This document shows, in pieces, positions 1 to 9,672 of a stretch of 64,000 nucleotides of DNA. Each line of letters opens with the position of its first letter. Position 1 is the stretch's first letter. Source of the DNA: Anammoximicrobium sp964645045 (GTDB lineage Bacteria; Planctomycetota; Planctomycetia; Pirellulales; Pirellulaceae); assembly GCA_964645045.1 (NCBI GenBank), contig CAZXYZ010000003.1:62001-126000 (forward strand), in the 5' to 3' direction. Below the pieces are notes generated by a model. That model was not told the DNA's origin. It did no database searches and saw nothing but the letters and a program-made list of their open reading frames with translations. The position numbers and the translations under genes were made by a program.

Positions 1-1094
1 AGAACCGGTTGCTGTATGAGGGGCACTTGGATTTCGACCGCGTGTTTGCCTCGCCCAACTTGGACATCTTCTACTCGCCCGGCTCGTACCATGATCGACA
101 GATCGGCGGGGCCAGCGGGTTCATGGTTCCCATCAGTTCGATCGAGCACCACGGCAAGGGATTCCAGATGAGCATGGATCATCGCACGCCGACGGCCCGG
201 AGCGTGTCGGTCTTGGGCCGCGCGATCCCGGGCCACGAGAGCGGTTTCACCGACGAGGCCGCCTGTCTGGCCGGATTGCGGCGCGAGTTCTCGCTACGTC
301 TGATCAGCGGAATCTCGACGTATTGGTTCGATTTGTTCGGACGCTGGTTCGAGGGCGAGGCTGTCTTCGACTCGATTGCCCAGATGCGCAAGTTATGGGA
401 CCGGTTGGCCCGGCCGCGTGAAGAATCCGTGGCCGAAGTGGCCGTGCTGGTGGACGCCGAGAGCATGTATTACCTGGACGGCAAGGCCGATTTCTATAAC
501 GACCTGCTGTACAAGCAACGGTACGGCCTGTACCGCATGGGGACGCCTTTCGACTTGTTTTCCTTCGGCGATCTGGCCACGCTGGACCTCTCACGCTACA
601 AACTGGTCTTTCTCCCAAACCTGTTCGTGACCGACGCCAAGCGGCGCGCGCTGTTGCGGGACAAGGTGTGCACCGGCGGCAAAACCGTGCTCTGGGGCTA
701 CTCGCCGGGGATCATCGCCGACGGGAAATACGATCCCCGTCAGGTGGAAGCCTTGACCGGGATCCCGTGGGAGGCCGGGGAGCTAGCCTCGCGCGAGATG
801 GACGGTTGGCGCTCCGTCTATTCACCGCGGCCGAACGTGCCGGCCGACGTGCTGCGCAAACTGGCCCGCGAGGCAGGCGTGCACATCTACTGTGAGGCCG
901 AGGAGCCCCTGTACGCAAATGACCGGCTGATCGCCCTGCACACGATCACGGGTGGCCCCCGCACGATTGTGTTGCCCAAAAAGTGCCGCCGCGTCACCGA
1001 AGCGTTCAGCGGACGCATCGTGGCCGAAAACAGCGACCGTTTCGAGGATACGCTCACGCGGCCTTGCACTGTCTTGTACGACGTGGAGCAGTGA
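1..1094 (+). CDS. beta-galactosidase-like protein (GH42-type), 3' part only
   Basis: The frame is open from the first base of the window, so the true start lies outside. The visible part is about 363 codons and ends in TGA at 1092-1094. Residues from about 140 onward alternate hydrophobic strands and helices (VAVLVDAES, KLVFLPNLFV, GGKTVLWGYSPG), resembling the class-I-amidotransferase-like trimerisation domain that follows the catalytic barrel in GH42-like beta-galactosidases. The catalytic region cannot be checked. The C-terminal part of the protein at 40229-44338 has a similar layout. It is the only plus-strand gene before 44 kb and converges on the minus-strand cluster; the 260 bp between them shows nothing recognisable. 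Family assignment is by inference from this domain alone. Confidence 0.6.
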   Translation, partial: NRLLYEGHLDFDRVFASPNLDIFYSPGSYHDRQIGGASGFMVPISSIEHHGKGFQMSMDHRTPTARSVSVLGRAIPGHESGFTDEAACLAGLRREFSLRLISGISTYWFDLFGRWFEGEAVFDSIAQMRKLWDRLARPREESVAEVAVLVDAESMYYLDGKADFYNDLLYKQRYGLYRMGTPFDLFSFGDLATLDLSRYKLVFLPNLFVTDAKRRALLRDKVCTGGKTVLWGYSPGIIADGKYDPRQVEALTGIPWEAGELASREMDGWRSVYSPRPNVPADVLRKLAREAGVHIYCEAEEPLYANDRLIALHTITGGPRTIVLPKKCRRVTEAFSGRIVAENSDRFEDTLTRPCTVLYDVEQ

Positions 1095-1354
1095 GACACG
1101 GCCGTGCGTGAGTCGGTTCAAAGGACAGGCAATGCGGTATTCCTGGAACAGCGTTCCCGCGTCATTGAGACTCTTGGAGCGACCTCGGCTCAGCCTCGAA
1201 GGCTTGGTTTGATCTCGAACACGCCGCGCGAACGAAAGAAGCAGACGTCAAACTCCAGGAAGAAGTTAATCTGGCCCAAGATGACCGGGACGTTGCGTGA
1301 CCGACCCCACGCAAAGCCGAGTCCGGGCGAGGTCTCCGATAGTGCCGTCGGCCT

Positions 1355-2419
1355 TCATTCCCGAGGCGCCTTGGGCGTTCCCCGCTCGTCCCCGAGATAG
1401 CCGCTGCCACAGCAGTAGCGCACGTCCTGAACCTGCAGGAGGATGCCGTCCGGATCGGTGAAGTAGAGTTCCGGCGTACCACCCGGCGCACCGCCTCGAT
1501 CCGGCATTCGCATCGTCACATACGATTTTAGCGGCGCGGGGCGGCGGCGTTCGTCGGCGCGGGGCGTAACCCCGTAGCCTGCGAGTGTCGCGAGAATCTG
1601 GTCGGGATTGAAATCGTCGACCGCAAAGCAGACGTGATCGATGAATGCAGGGGCGTGACGGTCGTCAGCGCCAACAAACGCAAGGGATTGGTTGCCCGTT
1701 CCCACACGAAGAATCGGCAGGGGGCCTTGATAGGTATCAATGGGCATTCGGAACAACTCTTTGTAGAACCCGACAGTACGCCGTTGATCGGGTACAAAGG
1801 ATGTGACATGGTTGTAGTCTCTGACTGCCAACAACCCGGCGGCCGGGGCCGACTCTGGCACCTTGGAATGTTCGTTTTTGAGCGGGCCAGTGCCTCCGTC
1901 GTATGAACTGTCTTGGATTTGAACGACTATTCCATCCGGATCGCCGACGTACACCTCGAGCGTACCGCCGATCGGTTGCCCGCCGATTCGTACATGCGCT
2001 TTCATGGGAGCCGGTTTCTGCGCTAAAGCGATTCTGTGTGCCTTCAGAATTCCGACGACACGATCCGGGTCGAAGTTGTCAATTGAGAGACCGAAGTGAG
2101 TTATTCCGGGCTTGGCGTTGGCCCTGCTGGCCATCTCGAGGAATTGCGGCCCTTTGCCGACCCGCAGAATGATCGTCTCTCCCTGACGAGCCAGGACCGA
2201 CGTACCAAACAACCTTTGGTACCAATCGAGCGAGCGTCCCAGGTCCGTGACATTGATCATCACATGGTTGATGGCGGTCACCGGAATAGCGCCCGATGCG
2301 GGCTCACTTCCAAACAGTCGGGGAGCCAGCGTCAAGGCACCCAGCGAACCGAGAAAGACGCGACGCGAGAGGAATTCCTGTGGAGATGCCGTCTTCAAGT
2401 GGTTCAGATTGGAACGCAT
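1355..2419 (-). CDS. exported two-domain VOC (glyoxalase/bleomycin-resistance fold) protein
   Basis: 354 residues. The start is the ATG at 2419, with GGGAG nine bases upstream; a TTG one codon earlier is less likely. A twin-arginine leader (SRRVFLGSLGALTLAP) lies at about residues 18-38, so the protein probably folds in the cytoplasm and is exported. Two VOC modules follow: one begins NHVMINVTDLGRSLDWYQ and ends in GTLEVYVGDPDGIVVQIQD, the other begins NHVTSFVPDQRRTVGFYKELF and ends in TPELYFTDPDGILLQVQD. Such paired modules normally form one metal site, but the substrate cannot be read from sequence. It is the last gene of the minus-strand cluster. Family call strong, function unknown. Confidence 0.8.
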   Translation of the reverse strand: MRSNLNHLKTASPQEFLSRRVFLGSLGALTLAPRLFGSEPASGAIPVTAINHVMINVTDLGRSLDWYQRLFGTSVLARQGETIILRVGKGPQFLEMASRANAKPGITHFGLSIDNFDPDRVVGILKAHRIALAQKPAPMKAHVRIGGQPIGGTLEVYVGDPDGIVVQIQDSSYDGGTGPLKNEHSKVPESAPAAGLLAVRDYNHVTSFVPDQRRTVGFYKELFRMPIDTYQGPLPILRVGTGNQSLAFVGADDRHAPAFIDHVCFAVDDFNPDQILATLAGYGVTPRADERRRPAPLKSYVTMRMPDRGGAPGGTPELYFTDPDGILLQVQDVRYCCGSGYLGDERGTPKAPRE

Positions 2420-2596
2420 CAATCATACTCCCTGTAACGTCGGCTGACTTTGAATTCTGGGCCACCCGCACCGAATGATGGGGCGCGGAACCGACCTCAT
2501 ATCTCGGAAGGTCAACCAGCAAATTTATCACTCATCCCTGGGTCGAGCAAGCGTGTTCACAACTCGCGCTATGACGAGTTAAACGCTTACCGGCCT

Positions 2597-2932
2597 TCAA
2601 TCCGTCGACACCTTCGGCTGCACCTCGATTTCGTAAAGCATCCTCGCTTTTCCATCGGCCGAGACCGATAGCGAAACGGACAATGCACGCTCGACGACGC
2701 TCGTTCAGACCTCACCAGTCCGCTTGCCATTCACCGCCAACGCATAGACTTTCGCCCGCTCGGCGTGTTCGATTCGCAACGCAACGGTGGCGCGCCCCGC
2801 GCGGACCAGGTGCGGCAGTCGTCCCCAATCGAGCAACAATTGACGATTGCGGTCGCCGTAGCGAGTGCCGGTGGCCATCACGGAAAACCCCATAGTGAAA
2901 GACAATTCATCAGGGAGAAACGGGTTGGAGCC
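2597..2932 (-). pseudogene. decayed C-terminal fragment of an unidentified (possibly glycosidase) gene
   Basis: Directly after the stop of the phosphodiesterase gene, and in the same frame, a protein-like translation continues (SNPFLPDELSFTMGFSVMA, then TVALRIEHAERAKVYALAV). It meets an in-frame TGA at 2705-2707, then continues as VERALSVSLSVSADGKARM and MLYEIEVQPKVSTD, ending in TGA at 2597-2599. The composition and ending resemble the last beta-sandwich domain of planctomycete glycoside hydrolases, but no catalytic part exists and I cannot name the family. I read it as the remaining 3' tail of a deleted gene that has acquired a nonsense codon. The remaining 177 bases up to the VOC gene show nothing. 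Confidence 0.5.
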
Positions 2933-2938
2933 AGATCG

Positions 2939-3868
2939 TCAGTCGCGTTGTTCCAAGACACGTGCGGGCCTGGGTGCTTCTTGGGCACGGTCGACACTGG
3001 GCAGCCAGACCAGAGGGACCAGACAATCGACGTCGCTTGCCGAACCGTGCGACCCGCCCGTCGTTCCATTCGCTCGCGTGATCTCATGCTGACCGTGATC
3101 CGCCGTGATGATGATCGCATAACCACGAGCGCGCAGCCACGGAACGAGTTTTCCAAGCCATGCATCGGCCTCGGCACACGCTTCCCCCGCTTCCTTGGAA
3201 AATGGTCCGTGGGCGTGGAACACATCGTCGGTCTTCCCATACTGCACGATGACGAATTCCGGTTTCTCTTCGTCGACGACTTTTAGGAGTCCGGCCATCA
3301 GGTCCAAGTCGTTGGTCTTGTCCGCAATCGAAAAGTCTGCATAGCGCCCGAGTAAGCGGCTGCCCGTGTAGTCCTTCCTGCCAAATCCTCCGCTTTTCAT
3401 GCCGTTTGCCCGCAGCACGCTGCAGAGATCTTCGCAGGCGATCTTCGAGTCAAACGTGGTAATGCCGGTCGTCTTCTGGGAGCCGCCCGTGATCATGCAT
3501 CCGAAGTTAACGCATGTCACGCTCGGCAGAACAGAGCGAAGTTGAGCCTGGTTGTTGCTGAGCGCCAGGCTATTCAGATAAGGCGTCTTGTCACGCATCT
3601 TGTTCCAGATCGCGGCGCCGAAGGCGTCAATGCCGAGAATCGCCACTCTTTGTGATCCTCGCAGGTTCTTGACGATCGAGTCGATCGGTGGTGCTTCCGC
3701 CTGCTTTGGAGCCGGCAAACCAAGGATTGCAGCCACAGTCGGAGCAATCGCTTGCATGCCGTAAGTTGAAAGGGTCGCACCGCCGGACGCCAGTTCGGCG
3801 GTTGCTGAGGGCGAGACCGCGCATGACAAAACGACGAGCACAATCGAAGATAGGCTGAATGCGTTCAT
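2939..3868 (-). CDS. secreted type I phosphodiesterase/nucleotide pyrophosphatase-like protein
   Basis: 309 residues. The start at 3868 is supported by AGGAG seven bases upstream and by a signal peptide (FSLSSIVLVVLSCAV). An upstream extension in the same frame lacks both. Motifs of the alkaline-phosphatase superfamily appear in order: LGIDAFG (metal Asp), LPSVTC (probable Thr nucleophile, with a following CMITGG), YGKTDDVFHAHG (Asp/His pair), TADHGQHE (Asp-His pair) and GGSHG. This is the pattern of PF01663-type phosphodiesterases, which hydrolyse phosphodiester or pyrophosphate bonds. The C-terminus (RPARVLEQRD) ends soon after the last motif, and the decayed fragment follows in the same frame, so the natural 3' end may have been rearranged. 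The substrate is not predictable. Confidence 0.75.
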   Translation of the reverse strand: MNAFSLSSIVLVVLSCAVSPSATAELASGGATLSTYGMQAIAPTVAAILGLPAPKQAEAPPIDSIVKNLRGSQRVAILGIDAFGAAIWNKMRDKTPYLNSLALSNNQAQLRSVLPSVTCVNFGCMITGGSQKTTGITTFDSKIACEDLCSVLRANGMKSGGFGRKDYTGSRLLGRYADFSIADKTNDLDLMAGLLKVVDEEKPEFVIVQYGKTDDVFHAHGPFSKEAGEACAEADAWLGKLVPWLRARGYAIIITADHGQHEITRANGTTGGSHGSASDVDCLVPLVWLPSVDRAQEAPRPARVLEQRD

Positions 3869-3996
3869 CACAACTCCTGTGGAAAGTGGCCTTCTGAGTC
3901 CAGGTATTCCAGGGCGGCATCGCCGATGCGTGCCCGCGTTTGGCACTGCTGTGTCTTCCGCTGCCTGTTGTGGTTCTCGTCTCCGCACGCTTCGTA

Positions 3997-6594
3997 TCAC
4001 CGATCTTGCCCAGCCGCCGAAGCCGTTCGGACGGCGGGGGGCTGATGCCACAGCGTGCGCCAGTACGCCCGGTCCGTTTCATACGGGTCGATTCGGTCTG
4101 TGGCCAGGTCGAAGCTCTCGGGCAAGGCGCCGAAACGCTGCATCCAACGGACGTAGTAATCGCCGGGGCGGAAACCGCGGATGTCAGGACGTCCGTACTC
4201 CTCCTGACGCACCTTGGCCGCGCGGATGGCCTGCAGGATGGCTTGATAATCGGGGTCGTTCGTATTGCGGAAGGCGGCGGCAGGCTGACCGCCCTTGGCC
4301 CGGCACCACTCGTAGCCGCCCGCTGGCTTGGACAACGACGCCCGGAGAATCATCGAGTTCTCCGGCGACGACAGATTGTAGAGGTTCCAGCAGTACAAGG
4401 GATAGTTGAGCAAAGTCGGCGGCTTGCCGTCGGACCACTGGTCATCCCGCTGCTGTTTGCTCCGCCGCCCCAAGTTAGCGACCGAGCCATGGCACGCCAG
4501 GCAACGCCGTTGGACGATCGGAGCCACGGGGATTCCCAGTTCGGGCTTCGAGACGACCAAGGGCGTGGCGACCGCGTTCTCCGGGCGGTTAAACACCGCG
4601 TACGTCCCGGTGAAACCCGCGCCGGTTTCGATCCACAGACGCACCTTGTCGTATTCCTGTCGCGTCAGGTTCACGTCGTAATGGCTGCCGCCGATCTTCT
4701 GCATCAGCGGGCTGGCGCCGGTACCGAAGCCGTAAGGCGGATGATTCCCGTCTTCTCCCCAACTGCAGCACTGGCTGACCTGGTCGTACGCCCGCAGGGC
4801 GGCATAGCTTTGCGTGAACCACTCGGTGTTGTCGCCGGTCAGCACCACGCGTCCCTCGGGCTTCTCGGAATTGTGGCAGGCCACGCAGTGCCGGTCCCAA
4901 ATCGGCTGAATGTCGCGTGGGTAGTCGAACACATCGGGCACGCCGTCAACCGGTGCGATCTGGTTCGGAGGACGTTTTAGCGCCATGAGGCCACCGTTGT
5001 TTACACGGCGATCGGGGGTTCCCGTGCGGGGTTCGTGACAGCCCACGCATCCTTGGGTCTCGCCGGGCATGACCGTCGTAAAGTTCTGCATCCGCTTGAC
5101 CGCCACGCCATTTTCGTCGAGCGCGACAAAATAGACCGCGCGCAGAGCCGGAACTTCGAACGAAGCCGACCCGTCGGCCTCGACCGGAACGGTTCCCAGG
5201 ACCCGGCGCAACGTAATGTATCCACCGTGATAACCGGGCAGTCCGTGTTTGCTGCCCGGCTTGGGCAGGTCTTCCAGCACCAGCAGCTTCTTGATCGTGC
5301 CCGGCTTGACCCCGGCCATGTTGCGGCCACGGTAGACGTCGGTCAGCACCAGATGCCCCGTAGTCTCCCGCAGATCGGCACGAGTGGGAAGCACCGGCTC
5401 GCAAAGCCGCGGCCGAATCACGCGTGGATCGTGAACCATCTTGTCCGCCCGGTAGAACTCCTGGGTCTTGCCGGTGTCGTCGAGAACCAGAAGGCTCTTG
5501 TCGCTCGCCACCAAGAAACAGTCCGCGGACAACGGGTAGGGATCGCGAAATCCCTCGCGTCCTTGCCCCGAGCCGATACTCCACCCCAAACCAGGCGCCT
5601 CGGGGCTGATCTGCCTGGCGGCGGACCACTCGCCCGGTCCGGCTTTGACATCGACCAGCATCACGTTTCCGGCATTCTCGCGACGCCCGAAGGCCGGCGA
5701 AAAGACGCACACGATCTTGCCGGCCGCGCCGGGGACCGGCAGCGCATCACACTTGGCGAAAAACGCCGGGTACGGCCGACCCACGCCGCCGAACAGCACC
5801 ATCTGTCCGGTACCGTCGGGGTTCATGACCCACAGGTCGCGGAACTTCTCCGGGTCGCGGTCCGTGTAATCCCACCGCGTGTAGACGATGCGTCCGTCCG
5901 GCAGAACGGCCGGGCGGTCTTCCGAAATCGTGTTGGCCGACAGACACCGGATGCTGCCGCCATCCGCGTCCATCCGGTAGATGACAGCCGCCGGCACGCG
6001 ATTGCAGGCCACAAAACGGTTGCAGCGGCTGGATGCGAAAACGATGCCGCCGTCAGGCAGATAGGCCGGATCGACGTCGTCACAGTCGCCGAAGGTCAGT
6101 TGCCGAAACCCGGTTCCATCGACGTTGATCTCGCACAGATGATAATGATGCGTGCCGCCCGGACGATACGCGAAAAGGATCTTGCCGCCGTCGTAATGGA
6201 CGCGAGGGTCGCGGAATCCGCCCTGGGGATCGTCCAACAGCACAGTCACCTGCCGCGTCCGCAGGTTGAGCTTACAGAGTTGCGACCCGTCGGGGGCATG
6301 GATGAACTTCGCTTCGTCGGCATATTCACCAAACGTGGCGTACCATTGGTAGGCCGAAGACAACGCTCGGACGACGAACACGATCTCCTCCGCGCCGCCC
6401 ATTGCCTGCAGGGCCTTGTCCACGAGTGTGCCTGCACTGCCTGAGTCAGGTCTGCCCGACCGGGGCTTGCCTGCGTCCGCGGCCCAGACCGGGCTTTCCA
6501 GCACGGCGGCCACGTTTTGGTGGAGACTCGTCGTCGCAAGAATCGCCGCAAGCACCAGCGTCTTCGTTGCCGCAAAGATCCATCGTCGCGTCAT
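3997..6594 (-). CDS. hydrazine-synthase-alpha-like multihaem protein (three CxxCH)
   Basis: 865 residues. The start at 6594 is preceded by AAAGGAA and followed by a signal peptide (FAATKTLVLAAILATTS). Residues about 80-330 carry TolB/WD40-like propeller repeats (DPRVHYDGGKILFAYRP, DPAYLPDGGIVFASSR, DRPAVLPDGRIVYTRWDY, WVMNPDGTGQ). The next part matches the layout of the HZS-alpha middle domain. Three haem c motifs follow: CVGCH near 514, CVACH near 570 and CLACH near 698. The fold suggests a periplasmic electron-transfer or redox protein. This layout is frequent in non-anammox Planctomycetota, so hydrazine synthesis should not be inferred. It is separated by 39 bp from the heparinase gene and is probably cotranscribed with it. 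A larger relative is encoded at 35020-38502. Confidence 0.75.
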   Translation of the reverse strand: MTRRWIFAATKTLVLAAILATTSLHQNVAAVLESPVWAADAGKPRSGRPDSGSAGTLVDKALQAMGGAEEIVFVVRALSSAYQWYATFGEYADEAKFIHAPDGSQLCKLNLRTRQVTVLLDDPQGGFRDPRVHYDGGKILFAYRPGGTHHYHLCEINVDGTGFRQLTFGDCDDVDPAYLPDGGIVFASSRCNRFVACNRVPAAVIYRMDADGGSIRCLSANTISEDRPAVLPDGRIVYTRWDYTDRDPEKFRDLWVMNPDGTGQMVLFGGVGRPYPAFFAKCDALPVPGAAGKIVCVFSPAFGRRENAGNVMLVDVKAGPGEWSAARQISPEAPGLGWSIGSGQGREGFRDPYPLSADCFLVASDKSLLVLDDTGKTQEFYRADKMVHDPRVIRPRLCEPVLPTRADLRETTGHLVLTDVYRGRNMAGVKPGTIKKLLVLEDLPKPGSKHGLPGYHGGYITLRRVLGTVPVEADGSASFEVPALRAVYFVALDENGVAVKRMQNFTTVMPGETQGCVGCHEPRTGTPDRRVNNGGLMALKRPPNQIAPVDGVPDVFDYPRDIQPIWDRHCVACHNSEKPEGRVVLTGDNTEWFTQSYAALRAYDQVSQCCSWGEDGNHPPYGFGTGASPLMQKIGGSHYDVNLTRQEYDKVRLWIETGAGFTGTYAVFNRPENAVATPLVVSKPELGIPVAPIVQRRCLACHGSVANLGRRSKQQRDDQWSDGKPPTLLNYPLYCWNLYNLSSPENSMILRASLSKPAGGYEWCRAKGGQPAAAFRNTNDPDYQAILQAIRAAKVRQEEYGRPDIRGFRPGDYYVRWMQRFGALPESFDLATDRIDPYETDRAYWRTLWHQPPAVRTASAAGQDR

Positions 6595-6633
6595 GGCCTA
6601 TTCCTTTCGGGGTGTCGCTGGCATCGAGTCCAA

Positions 6634-9600
6634 TTACTTCAAACTGGCCCAGGGTTCCGCCGCCCCACCCGGTCTCTGACGCGTGACCTCGGCCCCGTGG
6701 TCAACGGCAATCTGGTCGATCGTACCGTCCGGCAAAGTGATTTGCACCCGCACCGGCCCGTGGCCGGCACGGAGGTCCTTGATCGCCACGGCCGGTTGCT
6801 GCTGCTCCGGATAAGGGTAAATCACGTACGCGATCCGGGCCGGCAGTTGGGCTTCCAGTGCGAAAACGGCGGTGGGCACTTCCCGCTTGCCGTGCTCGGG
6901 CCGTTGAGCGTTGGGCTCCTTCCAACTTGGCCGCCAGCGCTCGGCGGCGATGAATCCTTGGACGGTCGGCTCGGTCTGGCCTTTGACGATCTTCACCTCC
7001 AGACCCGGTTGGGCGGCGGCGGCGACGAGGCAATTGGGTCCCGGATCGACGGTCCGGACCGCCGGCCCGGCCGAGTCGGCCTGGGCCTCGTCCGCGTCGA
7101 AATGCCAGAGCGATTCGTACCGGTGCCGCCCGCTGCCGGTCAACTGGTCGATCACCAGCCAATAGCTCGGTTTGACGAAGACCACCTCGCGGCGATGCAC
7201 GACCTGCACGTCCCGCTGCGGGCCATAGCCCTCGTCGTACTGGCCGGCGGCATAGTCCAGCCGGGGGCCGCTACGCCACAGGTTGCTCGCCGGCGGCTGC
7301 TTGACGACGTACGTTTCGCGGTCGCACTTGCGCCGGCACTGCGGCAAGCCGTCGACCAGCACCGTGTTGTGGGCCGGCGTGTCGATGGTGTATTTGCGCC
7401 AGGGGCTGGAGTCGTAAGCGTAGTTCCCCGGATCGGCGAGCATTTGCTTGCCGAAGGCATGGACCACGAAGCTGAGCTTGTCCTCGTGTTGGTGGCCCAA
7501 ACCGAAAGGTCCGGCGTCCATCAGCAGATAACGGGCGTCGGGCTCCCAACCGGAACGCATCACCATCTGCCCGGCATACGGGAAATAGTGGCTGGTGTGG
7601 TCCGGTGCGGTGCTCCGCGTGCCATCGCTGGCCGCCCACTGGAACAGCCCGTCGCCGTACAGTTCTGCCGCAGTTTCCATGTCCTCGCGTACGCGGTGCA
7701 GCGAACCGTCGTTCAAGGCCGGCGTGCGGCCGTCGGGCATCTGCACCCAGAAGTTGTACTCGAACATCCGCCGCAGCTTGGCGTGATAGTCGGCCGGCAC
7801 GGCCACGTCGTTCAGCTTGGCCGTGGCGGCGAGCCCCAGGAAATTCCGCAGCGACACCTGATGATAGCCCGTCGACAACTCCATCTGGGCCCCATCGGGA
7901 TAGACCTGGTTGTCGATCTCGGCGTACTGCCGGGCCAGGGCCGTATCGCGCCACGCAGCCGCCTCCTTGAATTCCGGCAGCAAGATGCCGATCGTGCCCA
8001 GCCCGTTGCTCTCCATGGTCAGCCAGTTGCCACCGCGCGTGGGCCAGGCCATCAGGTGGCGCGCATGCTCGACCATGCTGCGGGTCATCACGGCCGCCAC
8101 CTCGGGCGTGAAGCTCGGCGAGCCCAGCACGCGGTACAGACTGTCGGGCCAGGTGGTCGACTGGCGGATCCCGCACTCGATCGTGCGCCAAGTGTACGAG
8201 CCGTTGCCCGAACTCATCAGCGGCACCGGGTTCTTGCGCACCCAGTCCCGCAACTGGTCGAAGAACTCCTTGGCGTACCGTTCGTCGCCCGTGTTCCAGT
8301 ACGCCTCGGCCAGGGTGCGCCAATGAGAGAAACGATTGATGGCGTACGTCCACTCGCGGTAGTTGGTCGGATCGGCTGACCAGTCGATGTCGGGCCCGAA
8401 GTCGTGCCCCTGCATGATGTGCTTACAGATCTGGTCCGCGCCGATCTCGCGCGGCTGATCGCTGTCGAGAATCAGTTGGGCGGTGGCGCCCGTGGCTTGG
8501 GGCGCATAGCACCAGAACTCCAGCGCGTCGAACTCGCTCCAGTCCGTCGGGATCTCGGACAAGCGGGCCGAGGTGTTGAGGGGCATGTTGTGCCACTTGC
8601 CCGAGCGGCGTCCGCCGTGGGCCTGCTCGTCGCTCACTTCCAGGCCCGCCCACTGACCCACGTCCTGCTCGAAGTCGCCCAGCACGACCGTCTTCTGCGG
8701 ACCCACCAGACGGATGTCGTCGAAGTACACGACCGTTTCGGGATTGGGTGTCTGGTTGAATCCGGAAGCGTTGAAGCTCACATAGTTGATCCAGTTCCAA
8801 CCAATCGGCTTGCGCGCCGCATGGAAATCTTCCTTCTCCAGGCGGAAGTGTTTCCAACCGCTCCAGTCGAAACGGAGCTTGCAGGAGAAGTAGTCCCAAC
8901 CGTCGGAACCGCCCGGAGGCGCCTGGGGTTTTGGCGCGGGACGGTGGCGCCAGTCGATCGTCCAGCGGGGATAGCGCCGCGTCTTGAGATGCTCCAGCCA
9001 GGCCACCTTCGCCGCCGCCCAATCCTGCCACTGCACGGCCTGCTTCAGCTTCTCCAATCCGGGATAGTCCAGGTTGACGGCCGCAAACAGGTCGGCCTCA
9101 GTCAGCCGGGGGCCTTCGACGCGGGCGATCTTCAACAGGCGGAAGTCGTCAAAGCAGACCACGGCCTCGGGGTTGGGCGTCTGATCGTAGCCGGCGACCG
9201 TGAACCGCACCGCATCGATCTGATCCCAGCCCCGCGGCTGGCGGGCCTGGCCCATCTCGGCAAACGGAACGACGAACTGCTTCCAGCCGGTCCAGCGGCC
9301 CAGGTCAAAGCGGCACGAGTAGTAATCCGGGCCGTCGCTCGCTTTGTTCTCCGAGCTGACGATCATCACAAACGAAGCACCCGGCAGGGCCTGGGAGTTA
9401 TGCAGCCACAGCGAGAAGGCCGTATAGCCGCTCCAATCCTGGGGGACTTTCTTCAATCCCACGCCGCTGGTCTGGTCCATCCGCTCCCAGCGACCGCACG
9501 CCATGCCCTCCCGCGCCAGCTTCGTTTCCAGCGTCAGGCCCGACGTGTTCTCCGTTGTCTCGAAGCTGTCCAAGACCAAGCCAGCCGCCGCCGGCTCGGC

Positions 9601-9672
9601 CGCCGGCAACGCCCCAGCAGCGAACAACAGAAACGCGGGCAGAAACGACGCGAGCGAAGATTGGAGACGCAT
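6634..9672 (-). CDS. secreted heparinase II/III-family polysaccharide lyase with N-terminal carbohydrate-binding-like modules
   Basis: 1,012 residues from the ATG at 9672; a GTG at 9684 is an alternative. A signal peptide (SSLASFLPAFLLFAAGA) is followed by two similar beta-sandwich segments, each with W-G-x-F/K-x-F and an ending PETVVYFDDIRL or PEAVVCFDDFRL, which look like carbohydrate-binding modules split by a helical part. The middle contains an alginate-lyase-like (alpha/alpha) toroid (YRVLGSPSFTPEVAA, GGNWLTMESNGLGT, LSTGYHQVSLRNF). The C-terminal part (MDAGPFGLGHQHEDKLSF, DPGNYAYDSSPWRKY, HNTVLVDG) is the heparinase II/III sandwich with its conserved His and Tyr region. The family cleaves uronic-acid polysaccharides by beta-elimination; the exact glycan is unknown. 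Its first 44 codons and upstream region are duplicated at 44419-44690. Confidence 0.82.
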   Translation of the reverse strand: MRLQSSLASFLPAFLLFAAGALPAAEPAAAGLVLDSFETTENTSGLTLETKLAREGMACGRWERMDQTSGVGLKKVPQDWSGYTAFSLWLHNSQALPGASFVMIVSSENKASDGPDYYSCRFDLGRWTGWKQFVVPFAEMGQARQPRGWDQIDAVRFTVAGYDQTPNPEAVVCFDDFRLLKIARVEGPRLTEADLFAAVNLDYPGLEKLKQAVQWQDWAAAKVAWLEHLKTRRYPRWTIDWRHRPAPKPQAPPGGSDGWDYFSCKLRFDWSGWKHFRLEKEDFHAARKPIGWNWINYVSFNASGFNQTPNPETVVYFDDIRLVGPQKTVVLGDFEQDVGQWAGLEVSDEQAHGGRRSGKWHNMPLNTSARLSEIPTDWSEFDALEFWCYAPQATGATAQLILDSDQPREIGADQICKHIMQGHDFGPDIDWSADPTNYREWTYAINRFSHWRTLAEAYWNTGDERYAKEFFDQLRDWVRKNPVPLMSSGNGSYTWRTIECGIRQSTTWPDSLYRVLGSPSFTPEVAAVMTRSMVEHARHLMAWPTRGGNWLTMESNGLGTIGILLPEFKEAAAWRDTALARQYAEIDNQVYPDGAQMELSTGYHQVSLRNFLGLAATAKLNDVAVPADYHAKLRRMFEYNFWVQMPDGRTPALNDGSLHRVREDMETAAELYGDGLFQWAASDGTRSTAPDHTSHYFPYAGQMVMRSGWEPDARYLLMDAGPFGLGHQHEDKLSFVVHAFGKQMLADPGNYAYDSSPWRKYTIDTPAHNTVLVDGLPQCRRKCDRETYVVKQPPASNLWRSGPRLDYAAGQYDEGYGPQRDVQVVHRREVVFVKPSYWLVIDQLTGSGRHRYESLWHFDADEAQADSAGPAVRTVDPGPNCLVAAAAQPGLEVKIVKGQTEPTVQGFIAAERWRPSWKEPNAQRPEHGKREVPTAVFALEAQLPARIAYVIYPYPEQQQPAVAIKDLRAGHGPVRVQITLPDGTIDQIAVDHGAEVTRQRPGGAAEPWASLK

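Noticed and set aside
3997..6594. Evidence for anammox (hydrazine synthase)
   Set aside because: Only the alpha-like fold is present; no beta/gamma subunits or hydrazine dehydrogenase are seen, and the propeller/CxxCH layout occurs in non-anammox planctomycetes.
5035..8379. Very long plus-strand open frames opposite the multihaem and heparinase genes (up to 620 codons)
   Set aside because: They are antisense to genes with clear domains, lack family motifs, and arise because high-GC third positions suppress stops on the other strand.
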